From Anaeramoeba flamelloides (lineage: Eukaryota > Metamonada > Anaeramoebidae): DNA of 64,000 nucleotides. The stretch spans positions 24,217,181-24,281,180 of the forward strand of contig JANTQA010000023.1 in NCBI GenBank assembly GCA_027625915.1, written 5' to 3'. Under the pieces are notes generated by a model, which was not told where the DNA came from, did not search any database, and saw only the letters and a list, made by a program, of their open reading frames with translations. The position numbers and the translations under genes are program-made. This document shows, in pieces, positions 33,463 to 44,739 of this stretch. The first letter of the stretch is position 1. Each line of letters opens with the position of its first letter.

Positions 33463-36400
33463 AAAATTATTTACAAAAACAAAAATAATTAATTTATTGT
33501 TTAAAAAAAAAAAAATTAATTTTCGGTTCTTTTTTATTTGAAACCACACCAAAAGAAAAAAAAATAAAAAGAATTTTTAAGAAATCTAAAACTAAAAGAA
33601 ACAATTTTCTTCCTATTCACAAAATGATTCTGTCAGATAGGGATTAAAATATAAAGAAAATTATTTCTTTTTTTTTTCTTCAAACTCCCTATTCAAGTAA
33701 AGAAAAATATTATTAACTCCCTACCCTACCCATTTGGTACAACCGTTCCAAGACCACTTTGGAAAGTTATAGGACCATGAGACTAATTGACTCTTTTAAA
33801 ATTGTCCTTGATGAAATAGGAAATTCAATTTCGAACAAAAGATAAAAATTTAAATTTCAGTTGAAACATAAAAGAAAATTTTTTTTTTAATAAACAAAGA
33901 CCAAAAATTGAATTTCAAAAGAAAAGAAATCACAGAAATCACAGAAATCACAGAAACCCTGAAACTTGACACTGAAAGTATTTTTCGATCATTGGTTCTA
34001 AATTGTTTAAACATGTGATTTTTGCAATTTTGGAAATTGAAGATCCACACTAATGTTATTTTTTTGATGAATTTGTTCATCAACAACAAAAACCAAAGGA
34101 ACCAAAAAAATCAAAAAAACCAAAAATTGGATAACATAAATTTTTTCTTCTATTATAAATTTTAAGGTTTATGCTAAACTGTTAGAACCAATTTATGGTT
34201 TATCATACAGGATAAAATTTTTACAATAGAAAATCAATTTCTATGTCTTTTAAATTTTCAGGTAGGGTTGGTACAGCTGTAAATCAATTTCGTTACCCGA
34301 AGCCCTTTTATTAAAGGAATGATTTTTGAATTAGATCAATAGTATTTTCGAAATAGAGCAATACTGTTCAATGGATGTAAATTTGAACTTTATATGATTG
34401 CCTTGTCTATTTATAGATTGAATTCCAAAATCGAAAAAACAAAAATTTGTTAATAAACGGTTTACTCAAATCAAAACAACAACAGTTTTCCTTCAATACT
34501 AAAATCAAATACTGATTATAAATCTTTTAAAAGAAAACCAAAAATAAAAATGAAAATGATTCCTTATTAAGAATTTAACAGCATATAAAATCACCAAAAG
34601 ATCATTTGTTCTTTTTTTTAAAAAACAGTTAAATTTATCAGAACTCGTTTTCCAAAAAAAAAAATGGAAGGCTTTCTTCAACTTCTTAATTCATCAGAGA
34701 TTAAGCGCGATTGTAAAAATTTCAGATCCTATTAAAAAGAGGAAAATCAATAGTTTACACAAATAACTGGTGCAAATCAACAAACAGGTGTCAACGTGTA
34801 AAATTGGTGCCGAGGGAATATAGTAATTTTTTGAGGAATGAAGGCAATTATTTTGATAAAAACTAAATTAAAATACAAATTGTTTAAAAAAAAAGTCTTT
34901 CTCAACACAAAAAAAAATACAAAATCAAAATTTCTCGAACTTCAGGCTTCTAACTAGAGGAAAAAATCACAATTTGAATGATATTTTTTCTTTTAATTCT
35001 AAAAAATGTCAGAAATTTAGCTGATGTCATAATTTTTGTGTCTGTAGGTTATGAGGCTGATATAATCTCCTTCGATTATTTCTTCTTGTTTACTTAAACA
35101 GTATATAAACAAAAACAAAAATGATTTTTAAAACGATTTAGAAGGGAACATAATTAACTTAAAATAACCGAAACACATGTTTTTGTTAAATAGTTAATTT
35201 AGTGATATGTAAAAATTTACAATTTTTGATTACCTTCATTGCGTTAATACTTTGATCTTTAAATATTTACCTGAAATTAAGTGAAAATAATTAAAACAAA
35301 AATTACAGCATTTTAGAAAACTTTTTAAATCAATATTATAAATAATCTTATTAATTTACATGAGATTTACCAAAAAAGGATTTACTTTATTTAAAAATAT
35401 CATCTGGAGGTGTTTTATTTTTTTTCTTCATGCTACAAAAAACTGAAAATTCTTTTAAAAATAAATTTAAAATAATCATTTTTCTGAACAAACTTTTTGT
35501 GGTAAAAGTTTTAAATTTTTTTTTTTTTCGAAAATTTATTTTAATTTTTAAAAATTTTGAGAGAAACTATCCAAGATGTAGTCTCAAAAAAGTAATTTTT
35601 TTTAACTTTTTCAAAATTAAAATAGATCAAAAAACATTCGATCCCACAATCAAACTCTTCGGCTAATAAAAAAAAATAATTTTTTTTGGATTTGAAATAA
35701 AATTTCCTACAACATCTGATGTAATTGTATACATATTTTTAAATGTTATTAAATAATGATTTTCAATTATTCATTTTAAACATTTGATATGTAATTTGAA
35801 AATTAATTATACCTTTTTTTTGACTTTTAATTTTATATTAATGAATTTACAAATAAAATAGGAAATAATTCCTTGAACGAAAAAGTTTTTTTTGTATTTC
35901 TTGATTTATTTTCTTTTTTTGTCACATTAAAGAAACCAACACTAAATTAATCACAAATGTATGAATCTCTAACTTTTCATTAGAGGTATTGTTGAAATTG
36001 AGTGAGTGGGCGAATCTGGTGAATTCTTTCAAGAATTGGATACTTTCAGTAAATGGACATAGATTTTTTTTCCAATTATAATCCAACATTTTAAAAGTCA
36101 AAAAAATTAAAATTGTTCAGATATTTCTTTTAAAAATAGTAGTTTTCAAGAAGATAAGGCCAAATTTTTAGGTTTCTGTGTTTAGATTTCAAATTACATC
36201 CACTGGGTTTCATTTTGTAACTTTTAGAACATGAATAAACAATTTGTAAAATTGGTGGTTAGAATTCTCGGACCTGTATCATTTCTTTTGATATTAAACT
36301 CCTTAACATATCTCTGTTTATTATACCCATTGCCAATTTTTTTTTTTTTTTTTACAAAAATCAAAAAAAAAAAGCAAAGAAAAATATTAAAAAAATTTAT

Positions 36401-36864
36401 TTATAATTTTAAAGATTACTAATGATTTTTTTGTGTTTAATATTTATTGAAATATATTTATTAACTATTTTTTAAACAGAGAACATAATGAAACTTTATT
36501 TGTAAAATATTGAAATAAGTAAATTATTTAATAATAAAAAAAAAAAAAACTAAAAACTAAAATTCAACTTATTCTACAAATTAAAATAGAATTCGTTTTT
36601 GATAAATCATATCTTAGATTTCAGAAACAAGTATGCATTTTTAATTGAATAACATTACTATTTTTTATAAACTTGAATTATTACATTAATAATTTTTTAA
36701 AAAAAAATATCGAATAAATAGTTAATAAATATAATGATATATACAAAATTTAGTAAAATTGGAGTTTAATTACTCCCTTAATACATATTCAAAATTTAGA
36801 AATATAATGTTTCATTAGATAATATTGTCTTAATTATCAATCGTTTTTAATTAATCTAAAAATA
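33463..36864. other. Intergenic DNA with a microsatellite
   Basis: About 3.4 kb with no supported gene. A 9-bp tandem repeat (unit CAGAAATCA, about four copies) lies at 33924-33957. Short open stretches at 33717-33840 and 36231-36422 (plus; the latter with a hydrophobic N-terminal segment) read as mildly protein-like but have no family match or splice context. Confidence 0.4.
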
Positions 36865-37392
36865 AACTAGATTCCAAAAATTTGGACACAGTTTAAACAG
36901 TTGAAAGAACATCATTACTGTACTTTAAATTCAATTTGGAAAGAATTTTGATTTTACAAACAATTTCATTTTTTGTCTTTTTTGTTTTGTTTTCATTTCC
37001 TTTTTTGCAGTTACGTAATCTGTTTCATTAGATCTCGAAATTTTTTTTCAATGGTTGATAGAAGGTTAGTGTTGAGTTTGTTAAATTGGAAAATCAAATA
37101 CAATTGGTAGATGGTATCTTATCATTTGATCGATCAACAATGGTTGGTGAAATTTCAACAAATTTACCAATACGTTTTTTGTTCCGCTCGTTTCATTATT
37201 TTGGACACACCTGTTTTTATTTTTGAGTTTTAAATTTTTTTCTTTTATTTGGATGAAAATGATTACTTATAAAAACATTAATACCTTGTAACTTAAATGT
37301 GGTTTTATATTAGGTTTGGGAAAATACAATAAATTGGGTTTTTTTTTGCCTATTTTTGATTTTGGGTGTGTCCAAATTTTTGGAATGGGGTT
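36865..37392. mobile_element. Mariner-like MITE, copy 1 (ATTCCAAAAATTTGGACAC ends)
   Basis: The ends ATTCCAAAAATTTGGACACA and TGTGTCCAAATTTTTGGAAT are complementary and lie between TA dinucleotides (36863-36864, 37393-37394). Interior sequence such as TTCAATGGTTGATAGAAGG and TTGGTGAAATTTCAACAAAT is shared with 49114-49642 and 58900-59235. About 50 codons of one frame are open in this copy, but no DDE/D catalytic motifs are visible. Confidence 0.75.
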
Positions 37393-37762
37393 TAGCTAAT
37401 ATTTTGATAAAACACTTTTTAATTTAGAACTATTTTAATAATAAACTTTTTTTTAAAAAAAATACAAGATGATTTTACCAAATATAAATTAAAGAAAGAG
37501 AGGAGATAATAAATAGTAAAGGTTGGATCGTTCTATCGTCTTTAAACATAAATTAGAAAAAAGATTCCGATCCAAAACAATAATCAAAGTCAAATGATAT
37601 TATTATATATTTAAAAAAAAAAATCAATAATTACAAAAGTTGATTGTTATTAAATTTAATTTGATCAAATAACATTATTTACACATTCATTATAATTCAA
37701 TCAAAAATAATTCTTCATTTAATCCACTGAAAAATCAGTATAAAAAAAAAAAAACAATTTAA

Positions 37763-37975
37763 TAAGCTCTTTTTCAAAAATTGTGACTCACCTGAAATAA
37801 TAAATTGTAAAAAAAAATTTATCCTTTAGTATTCAAGAACAATTAATAACCCAATATGATTTGTAATTCACTTTTAAGTCATTCTAAATCTATAAAAGCC
37901 TGATATATTAAAAATTAAAAAAAATAAAACCAAAAACTAAAAAAAAGTGAGTCACAATTTTTGAAATGAGCATTA
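37763..37975. mobile_element. Short MITE (TTCAAAAATTGTGACTCAC ends)
   Basis: About 30-bp inverted repeats, GCTCTTTTTCAAAAATTGTG on the left and complementary sequence on the right, with TA at both borders; about 213 bp in all. A related half sequence (GTGAGTCAAAATTTATGAAA) lies at 38350-38370, suggesting a second, decayed copy. Confidence 0.6.
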
Positions 37976-38131
37976 CCCATTTTTTATTACTGAACTTTCA
38001 CTGAAAAAAAGTTGAACAACAATATTTTTTATGAATAATTAAATCCATTTTCAAAGACACTACATAGCCCCAATTTTCTTAGTGATTATTTGTCTTTTCG
38101 AAGATCTCTTTTTTTTTCCACATGATCTTTT

Positions 38132-38136
38132 AAAAA

Positions 38137-38223
<87 letters not shown>
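38132..38223 (+). repeat. Very long poly-A tract
   Basis: 92 bases of A broken by a single G at 38156, the longest homopolymer in the window. It could be the tail of a retroposed sequence or a replication-slippage tract. Exact length is unreliable in any sequencing technology. Confidence 0.8.
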
Positions 38224-38224
<1 letters not shown>

Positions 38225-38826
38225 AAAAATTTGAAAAAGCAAAACTAAAATTTGAAAAATTAGAAAAAATGATTCTGATCCAAAAATTTGAAAATATTTT
38301 TTGTTAAGAATACTGGAATAAACCCTCAAAACAACTCCCATTAACATTATAAAGTGAGTCAAAATTTATGAAAAATAGTTTATATGAAATTTCAACGTTG
38401 ATGCTGATTTTTATAAATATCTCAGAATAAGAGAGAACAGATTTGATTTTTTTTTTTTTTTTTAAAAAGTTAATTTTCTAAAATTTGAAAAGATTAGATT
38501 TGATTGCTTAATATAATTTCATAAACCTTCACATATTATTTTAGACATGATACATCATTTTTTTTAAAAAATTTAAAATAACATGAATGGATTCTTTCTA
38601 AATTATCTTTCAAAACTGACTCTCTGAAGAAGTTATTTTATAAAAATTTCAATAAATTGCTTGGATATAAGTATTTTATTTAATAGATCTAAATATTTTT
38701 CTTTTAGACTTATTGTTAACAAACAGCCACCCATTTTTCAAGCAAAAAACAAAAAATAAAAATAAAAATAAAAATCAGAAGAACTATAAATAAACCAACC
38801 AAAAAAATCTTTTTTATTTATAATAA

Positions 38827-41800
38827 ATTTTTTTTTTCAATAAATTAATTATATTTAATAACAATAGAAAGAACACAATTAAAAATCTAAATCATTTTAG
38901 AGGATTTTGTGCCAAAATTGGAATACCCTCAAAATATCATTTTACACCAAATGATTTAAGAAATAATCATTTTACAAAATTAAGGACACTACTTTCACTT
39001 TTACCTGTAAAAGATGAAAAAATAAATAAAGAAGAAAATAAAAATCGAAATGATTTAAAGCAAATCGAAAATAATAAAGATAAAGAATTTGAACAAAACT
39101 TAATCGTTAAAAAAGACTTTTCTCTTGGCAATGGTAAATTTTATGTTGAATTTTATGAAAAGGAAAAAGAAAATGAAAAGGAAAAAGAAAATGAAAAAGA
39201 AAAAGGAAGGGAAAGTGAAAAAGATAAAGAAAAGGAAAAAGATATGAAAAAGAAAAAAGAAAAACAATTAAAATCTGGAATAATTTTTTTTCAAAAAAAT
39301 AAATTAAATATCAAAATTATTAATAAATTAGAAATTATTTCAAAATATGGAGAATCAATAAAAATTTATCAATTAAAAAAAAGAATAAAAAATTGTGAAA
39401 TTTTAAAATTAATAATTCCAGAAGAAAAAAAAATCTTTAAATTTATTTTAAAAAATGAAAATGAGAAAGAAATATTTTTAAAAACTTTTAAAATGTTTAA
39501 ATGGTATCATGAAGAATCAATTGAAAATTTTATAATTAATGGTGAAATTTTAGGAATTGATAATGAAATAGATACCATTGTTTTAAGAACTTTAAATAAT
39601 GAAAAGGCAAATTTTAGTATTTTGGGTTTGTTAAAAAAAAAAAAAATTAAAAAACACTCTAATAATAATGATGATGATGATGATGATCTAATTAACACCA
39701 CCAATAACATAAGCAGTGACAAAAACAACAAGGCAAAAAATAAAAAGAAAAATGACAACAGGAAAGGAAATATTAAAGAAACTGAATCAGAATTAGAATT
39801 GAATTATAAAAAAAAAAAAAAATTAATCTTAATTACCCTTTCAAAAGAAAAAATAAATTTATTAATTAAAAAAAATAATTTCGATTTACCACTTGAATAT
39901 GAATTTTATTGGAATACCAGTTTAATTAAAATTAATTCGAATGTGAATAATAAATATAAAATTGAATTAGAAATTAATGAATTTTCCAAAAAAACAAAAT
40001 TTCATTTATTTGTAAATAATTTAAATGAAAAAAAGCTGTTAATAAAAATCATTGAATCATTCTTAAATAAATTTAAAACCAAGTCGGTGATTTATAACAG
40101 AGAAGAAAGAATTATATATAATAATAATAGAAATTTAAAATTAAATTTAAATTTAAAAAATAGTATCAAAGTATGTTTCTTTGATAAAAATGGGTTACCG
40201 CTATTAATTCAAAGGCAGCCGTTCTGCAAAATCCCTAATAAAAGGCAATGGCCCGCGCAATTTACATGGACAAAATTTCAGGATGTCATTAAAAAAAGAA
40301 TCAATCGTTGCATTTCGATTGGCAATTGTTCTTTTGATATCTTTTTATTGGAAAAAAATTCCAATGAAGAATATGAATTTAATCAATGTCGAATTGAAAT
40401 TTCCTTAACTGGGGCCAAAATATTAAAAAACAATGAGCAAATAATAATTATTAAATATGAAAAAAATCAACAAATGTTATTACATCCATTAATGCATTCC
40501 ATTTTTTCCATCAATTTAATCAATATGAATAATATAAAAGGCAAAAGCGATCAGCAAAATGGTTATAAAAATCTGGAAAAACAGAAAAAAATAAAACGGC
40601 AATTAGTATTATTGGCAGAAAATTCCGAAGAAAGAGATGTTATTGCGAATCTATTTATCTTATACAATAGGATGTATTTATTAGATCTCAAAGATCCCAC
40701 AAAGTTAAATTTCCTTTCGCAAATTAAAATTAATTGTATTGACAATCAAATAATCAAACAGTTCAAAGATATCAATTATTCCATTGATGAATTAATTAGA
40801 TTAATTCCCAATTCTTTTAAATCCAGTAAATATGAAATAAATCCGGAATTAAAGAATACTAATGATCGCTCAAATGATGAATTAGATGATCAAGAATTAA
40901 TTTTTGATTTAATGCAATTAAACAATTATGAAAAGACCAAATATAAAGTATCAATTTATAATTCTTTCAAATACCATTGTGGTTATATTAATATAATTTT
41001 AAAAAAACACTATTTTAAAATTAAATTTTTTAATAAAATCATTTATCGGCAATATAATTTATATTCGAAATTCTTTTTCAATGACTTGAATGATTTATTA
41101 ATTACATTTAATATTGACGAATGGAATTTTATATATATAGGATTTAAAACAATTCAAGAAAAGCAGGGATTTTATTTAGATTTTGAAAATAAACGAAAAA
41201 AAAATCGATATAAGAATAATAATAATATTATTGATGACATGAGTAACAATAATAAGCGCAATGATGATGATGATGAGGATAATAATAATTTTAATTTGGA
41301 ATCTTATTCTGTTGAATGCATCTGTTTAAATGATTACATTGAAATGGAATGCAATTTAATTATACAACCTGATTGTTTTATATTAAAATCCCAAAAAAAT
41401 ACTGTTGTTTCTCCCTTTTCTACTTTTATTTTAATTTCTATTGAAAAATGTAGAAAAAAACAAATAATTATAAACTTTATACTAAATTCGAAATTATTAA
41501 TCTTAAATTTCCAAAATGAAAAAATAACAAAATTTATTTATCAATTTTTTAAAAATAAACAATTAACATTTTTACAAAATAAATATGGTAAAAAACTAAT
41601 TAATTCAAATAAACTTGAAATTTTAAACAACAATTTTAACAAGAATAATAATGTTACTAAGAATAAGGATGATTATGACAATAATATTAATAATAATAAT
41701 AATAATAATGACAATTTGTTAAACTATTATCAATCATTCAATATACCAACATTAAAACAAGTTGAATTAAATGATGAAAATTCAATTGAGGATAATATAA

Positions 41801-44739
41801 AAAATAATTATCAAATTAAAATTAGTGAAACTTTTGCGATATTAATTTTTAATAATCAAAAATATTTTAATAGTTGTAAACTAACTCTATTTTCTGATAG
41901 TATAATCCAATTAAAATATAAATTGGAAAATAATTTAAAGCAAGTGAAAAGATTTTCTTTGGATGGTTCGGAATTAATTCGTCATCAAGCAAGAAAAAAT
42001 GTTGTAAAAATTCAATTTTTTAATGGCAAGCATTTATTGGCAATTTTTGATACAGATTCCTTTGCAGATAGATTCCATAAATTGTATAATCAATTTAAAT
42101 CTAATGAAAAAAATATAAACTATAAAAGACTCGGTATTTATCCAATATATTATACTCAAATAAGTAATGGTAATATTGGTGATGAAGATGATGATGATAA
42201 TAATTCCATTAATGATAAAGATAAGAAAAAAGAAAAAATGAAAGCAATATTGTTTTTAGGCATTAATGAAGTTTTAATACGTAGTAAAATTCATAATAAT
42301 AACAACAATAAAAAATCAAATGAAATAATTATTACTGAACCAATCCAAAATTTAAAATTATTTTTTAATAAACAAAACAAGAAAATAATCAAAATAAAAC
42401 TATCGAACGATCGAAAGTTTTTAATTAAATTTTTGGATGAAAAGGATAAATTTTCCTTTATTTATAGATATAAATCTTTTCAAAATAAGCTTTATTTTTT
42501 TGAACTGGAAAAAGAATTTCCGAAAGAGTTTTCTGTTTTACAATTATCAAATAATGAAAATAATAACTTGAGCCTTAATAATGTCAGTAATGAAATTAAT
42601 AAAATTATCAAAATAAATGAAAATTCAATAATTATTTATACTGGCAATGATAATGATAATGATAATGATAATTTGAATAAAAATCAGGCTGGTAATAAAA
42701 GAAAAGAAAAAATAGAAATATTATATCATTCAATCCAAATTATTGAGAACTTTAATGAAAACTTAAAAATAATTTTATTAGAATTAATAGATGGAACTAG
42801 CTTTGTATTGAAGTTTGAAAATCAAGAGGAGGCACAACAATTTTTGAAAATTTGTCAAGCGTGTCATAACCATCGGGTGAAGATTTCTAATATTCGTTCA
42901 AGATTAATGGCTAGACCAAATATCCAAAAAAATGAATTTGAGCAATTAATTGCTGCAGTCGACCAAAACACTTGGTTTAGTTGCTATATATTAAAGAAGA
43001 AAAATAAAAGTGATGGTTATGAAAAGCAAGAAAAAACCATCTTGGCGCTTGGAATTGAAATTGTTTTATCTGCAACGAAAAATGAAAAAATTATTTCCAA
43101 TTATCAACAAATTGAAATAGAAAAATTTAAAAATCAAGAAAGATTATTGAAATTAAAATTTTTAAATAAATTAAATGAAAAAAACTTGATAATAAAATTT
43201 AAAAATGGTATTTTATTAAAAAAATTCTCCCAATTATTTTTTGATAGAAAAAAATTATTATTAAAAATTCAAAATGGAATCAACCCATTATTTGAAAAGG
43301 AGATTCTAATGAACTTGAATGTTAATAAATTAACTAGCAGTGAAGAAGATAATGAAATTGAATTATCCGAAGAGCTAAATGACAATGACAATGATGAAAT
43401 TAAAATTCAAAGTGAAAGCCACAGTGTAAGTGCAAGTCATAGTGAAAGTAAGAGTAAGAGTACAAGTCAGAGTGAAAGTAAGAGTGGCGGTGAAGGTACA
43501 AGCCAGAGTCTAAATAAGAGCAAAAGTGCAGGTGAGAGTAAGAGTGCAAGTGGGGATGGAAGTAAGAGTGGTGGCGAAAGTGAAAGTGAAGATGAAAATG
43601 TCAAAGAAAATGTAAAAGAAAACGAGAAGGAAACAGAAAAGAAAATTGAAAATGTTAAAGATAATAATATTCAAGAAAATGAAAATGAATATAATATCTC
43701 TGTTTGTTTAAAGAATCAAACAATCAAATATAAAGGCACACTTTATTTAAAATTAAATTATTTTAAATTATTTATTGAATCAGATGATGTAATCGATGAG
43801 ATTTTGATTTCTTCAAATTTAAAGATCTTAATTCATCCAAAAAAAAAAAACTTTTTGAAATTACAAAGCAATCAACCGAATAAACCCCAGGTTTTTTATT
43901 TTTTATTTGAATCAAATGAAAAATGTCAAAAGTGTTTTGATTTAATTTCCAAATTTTTAAATCAAAATTTTCCTAGCTTTCACATTATTACTTATGATCC
44001 AAAAATTAAAGAAAAAAATAAAAGTATTCTTAAATTTGAAAATGAATCAATAAAGATACTAACTAAAAAAAAGAAAGATTTAATATTGCCATTGTCTAAT
44101 ATAAAAATTACACCAAAAAAGAATTCTCAATCAATTGTTAAAATATCTACAGCTGATCTATACTTTTCAATAAAATTTAATACAGTTTTAGATAAAGAAA
44201 AGATGATCAAAATGTTTAATGAATCTGTGAAGAAATTAAATCTCAAGGAAAAGAAAGGTACAAAGGTGGTGGAAAAGGAAAAGGAAAAGGAAAGGGGGGA
44301 GGAAAGGGAAAGAGGAAAGAAAAAGGGAAAGGAAAATGAAAAGGAAAGCAAAAGAGTGGAAGTGGGTGAAAGGGTAAATGGTAAGGAAAAGGAAAGCGAA
44401 AGGGGAAAAATAAAAAAAACTTCAAGTCCATCATCAAATAAAAAACCTTCAATAAAATCACCACATCAAAAAAAATTTCAAGTCAAAATTAAACAAAGTT
44501 CTGATACGAGAATTGAGTCCCCTAAAATGGCGTATATTAGTTCGAAACCAAACATTTTGATTTTTTCTTTTAAAAATCAGACAAAACTTGAATTCAATTA
44601 TAAAAAAATCAAAATAACCCAAAATCAAAAAAAATTAAAATATGCCAAATTAAATTTGGACAAATCTATAAAATTCATTCTGGAATTTAAAAATGATGAT
44701 AAGTGTAAACAATTTAAAGAAATTGATTTACAAAATTAA
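38827..44739 (+). CDS. Giant protein of about twelve degenerate PH-like repeats (5' exon missing)
   Basis: The frame is open from 38827 to a stop at 44737-44739 (1970 codons). The first ATG is at 39244 (1831 residues), but the 139 codons before it are coding-like (GIPSKYHFTPNDLRNNHFTK, then a Lys/Glu run continuous with the body). An upstream exon with the true start is therefore likely, joined at an acceptor such as CATTTTAG near 38900. Residues from the Met contain repeated ~85-110-residue units of alternating beta-strand-like segments ending in an F-(x)4-6-F-(x)3-F helix, near 71-88, 258-278, 457-478, 755-775, 934-951, 1062-1082, 1189-1205, 1317-1333, 1553-1572, 1644-1665 and 1812-1828. 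This periodicity is what tandem PH-superfamily domains would show, so a membrane- or protein-docking scaffold is inferred, not proven. Asn/Asp linkers and a Ser/Lys/Gly/Glu tract (about 1388-1450) separate groups. Confidence 0.7.
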   Translation: MFFFNKLIIFNNNRKNTIKNLNHFRGFCAKIGIPSKYHFTPNDLRNNHFTKLRTLLSLLPVKDEKINKEENKNRNDLKQIENNKDKEFEQNLIVKKDFSLGNGKFYVEFYEKEKENEKEKENEKEKGRESEKDKEKEKDMKKKKEKQLKSGIIFFQKNKLNIKIINKLEIISKYGESIKIYQLKKRIKNCEILKLIIPEEKKIFKFILKNENEKEIFLKTFKMFKWYHEESIENFIINGEILGIDNEIDTIVLRTLNNEKANFSILGLLKKKKIKKHSNNNDDDDDDLINTTNNISSDKNNKAKNKKKNDNRKGNIKETESELELNYKKKKKLILITLSKEKINLLIKKNNFDLPLEYEFYWNTSLIKINSNVNNKYKIELEINEFSKKTKFHLFVNNLNEKKLLIKIIESFLNKFKTKSVIYNREERIIYNNNRNLKLNLNLKNSIKVCFFDKNGLPLLIQRQPFCKIPNKRQWPAQFTWTKFQDVIKKRINRCISIGNCSFDIFLLEKNSNEEYEFNQCRIEISLTGAKILKNNEQIIIIKYEKNQQMLLHPLMHSIFSINLINMNNIKGKSDQQNGYKNLEKQKKIKRQLVLLAENSEERDVIANLFILYNRMYLLDLKDPTKLNFLSQIKINCIDNQIIKQFKDINYSIDELIRLIPNSFKSSKYEINPELKNTNDRSNDELDDQELIFDLMQLNNYEKTKYKVSIYNSFKYHCGYINIILKKHYFKIKFFNKIIYRQYNLYSKFFFNDLNDLLITFNIDEWNFIYIGFKTIQEKQGFYLDFENKRKKNRYKNNNNIIDDMSNNNKRNDDDDEDNNNFNLESYSVECICLNDYIEMECNLIIQPDCFILKSQKNTVVSPFSTFILISIEKCRKKQIIINFILNSKLLILNFQNEKITKFIYQFFKNKQLTFLQNKYGKKLINSNKLEILNNNFNKNNNVTKNKDDYDNNINNNNNNNDNLLNYYQSFNIPTLKQVELNDENSIEDNIKNNYQIKISETFAILIFNNQKYFNSCKLTLFSDSIIQLKYKLENNLKQVKRFSLDGSELIRHQARKNVVKIQFFNGKHLLAIFDTDSFADRFHKLYNQFKSNEKNINYKRLGIYPIYYTQISNGNIGDEDDDDNNSINDKDKKKEKMKAILFLGINEVLIRSKIHNNNNNKKSNEIIITEPIQNLKLFFNKQNKKIIKIKLSNDRKFLIKFLDEKDKFSFIYRYKSFQNKLYFFELEKEFPKEFSVLQLSNNENNNLSLNNVSNEINKIIKINENSIIIYTGNDNDNDNDNLNKNQAGNKRKEKIEILYHSIQIIENFNENLKIILLELIDGTSFVLKFENQEEAQQFLKICQACHNHRVKISNIRSRLMARPNIQKNEFEQLIAAVDQNTWFSCYILKKKNKSDGYEKQEKTILALGIEIVLSATKNEKIISNYQQIEIEKFKNQERLLKLKFLNKLNEKNLIIKFKNGILLKKFSQLFFDRKKLLLKIQNGINPLFEKEILMNLNVNKLTSSEEDNEIELSEELNDNDNDEIKIQSESHSVSASHSESKSKSTSQSESKSGGEGTSQSLNKSKSAGESKSASGDGSKSGGESESEDENVKENVKENEKETEKKIENVKDNNIQENENEYNISVCLKNQTIKYKGTLYLKLNYFKLFIESDDVIDEILISSNLKILIHPKKKNFLKLQSNQPNKPQVFYFLFESNEKCQKCFDLISKFLNQNFPSFHIITYDPKIKEKNKSILKFENESIKILTKKKKDLILPLSNIKITPKKNSQSIVKISTADLYFSIKFNTVLDKEKMIKMFNESVKKLNLKEKKGTKVVEKEKEKERGEERERGKKKGKENEKESKRVEVGERVNGKEKESERGKIKKTSSPSSNKKPSIKSPHQKKFQVKIKQSSDTRIESPKMAYISSKPNILIFSFKNQTKLEFNYKKIKITQNQKKLKYAKLNLDKSIKFILEFKNDDKCKQFKEIDLQN

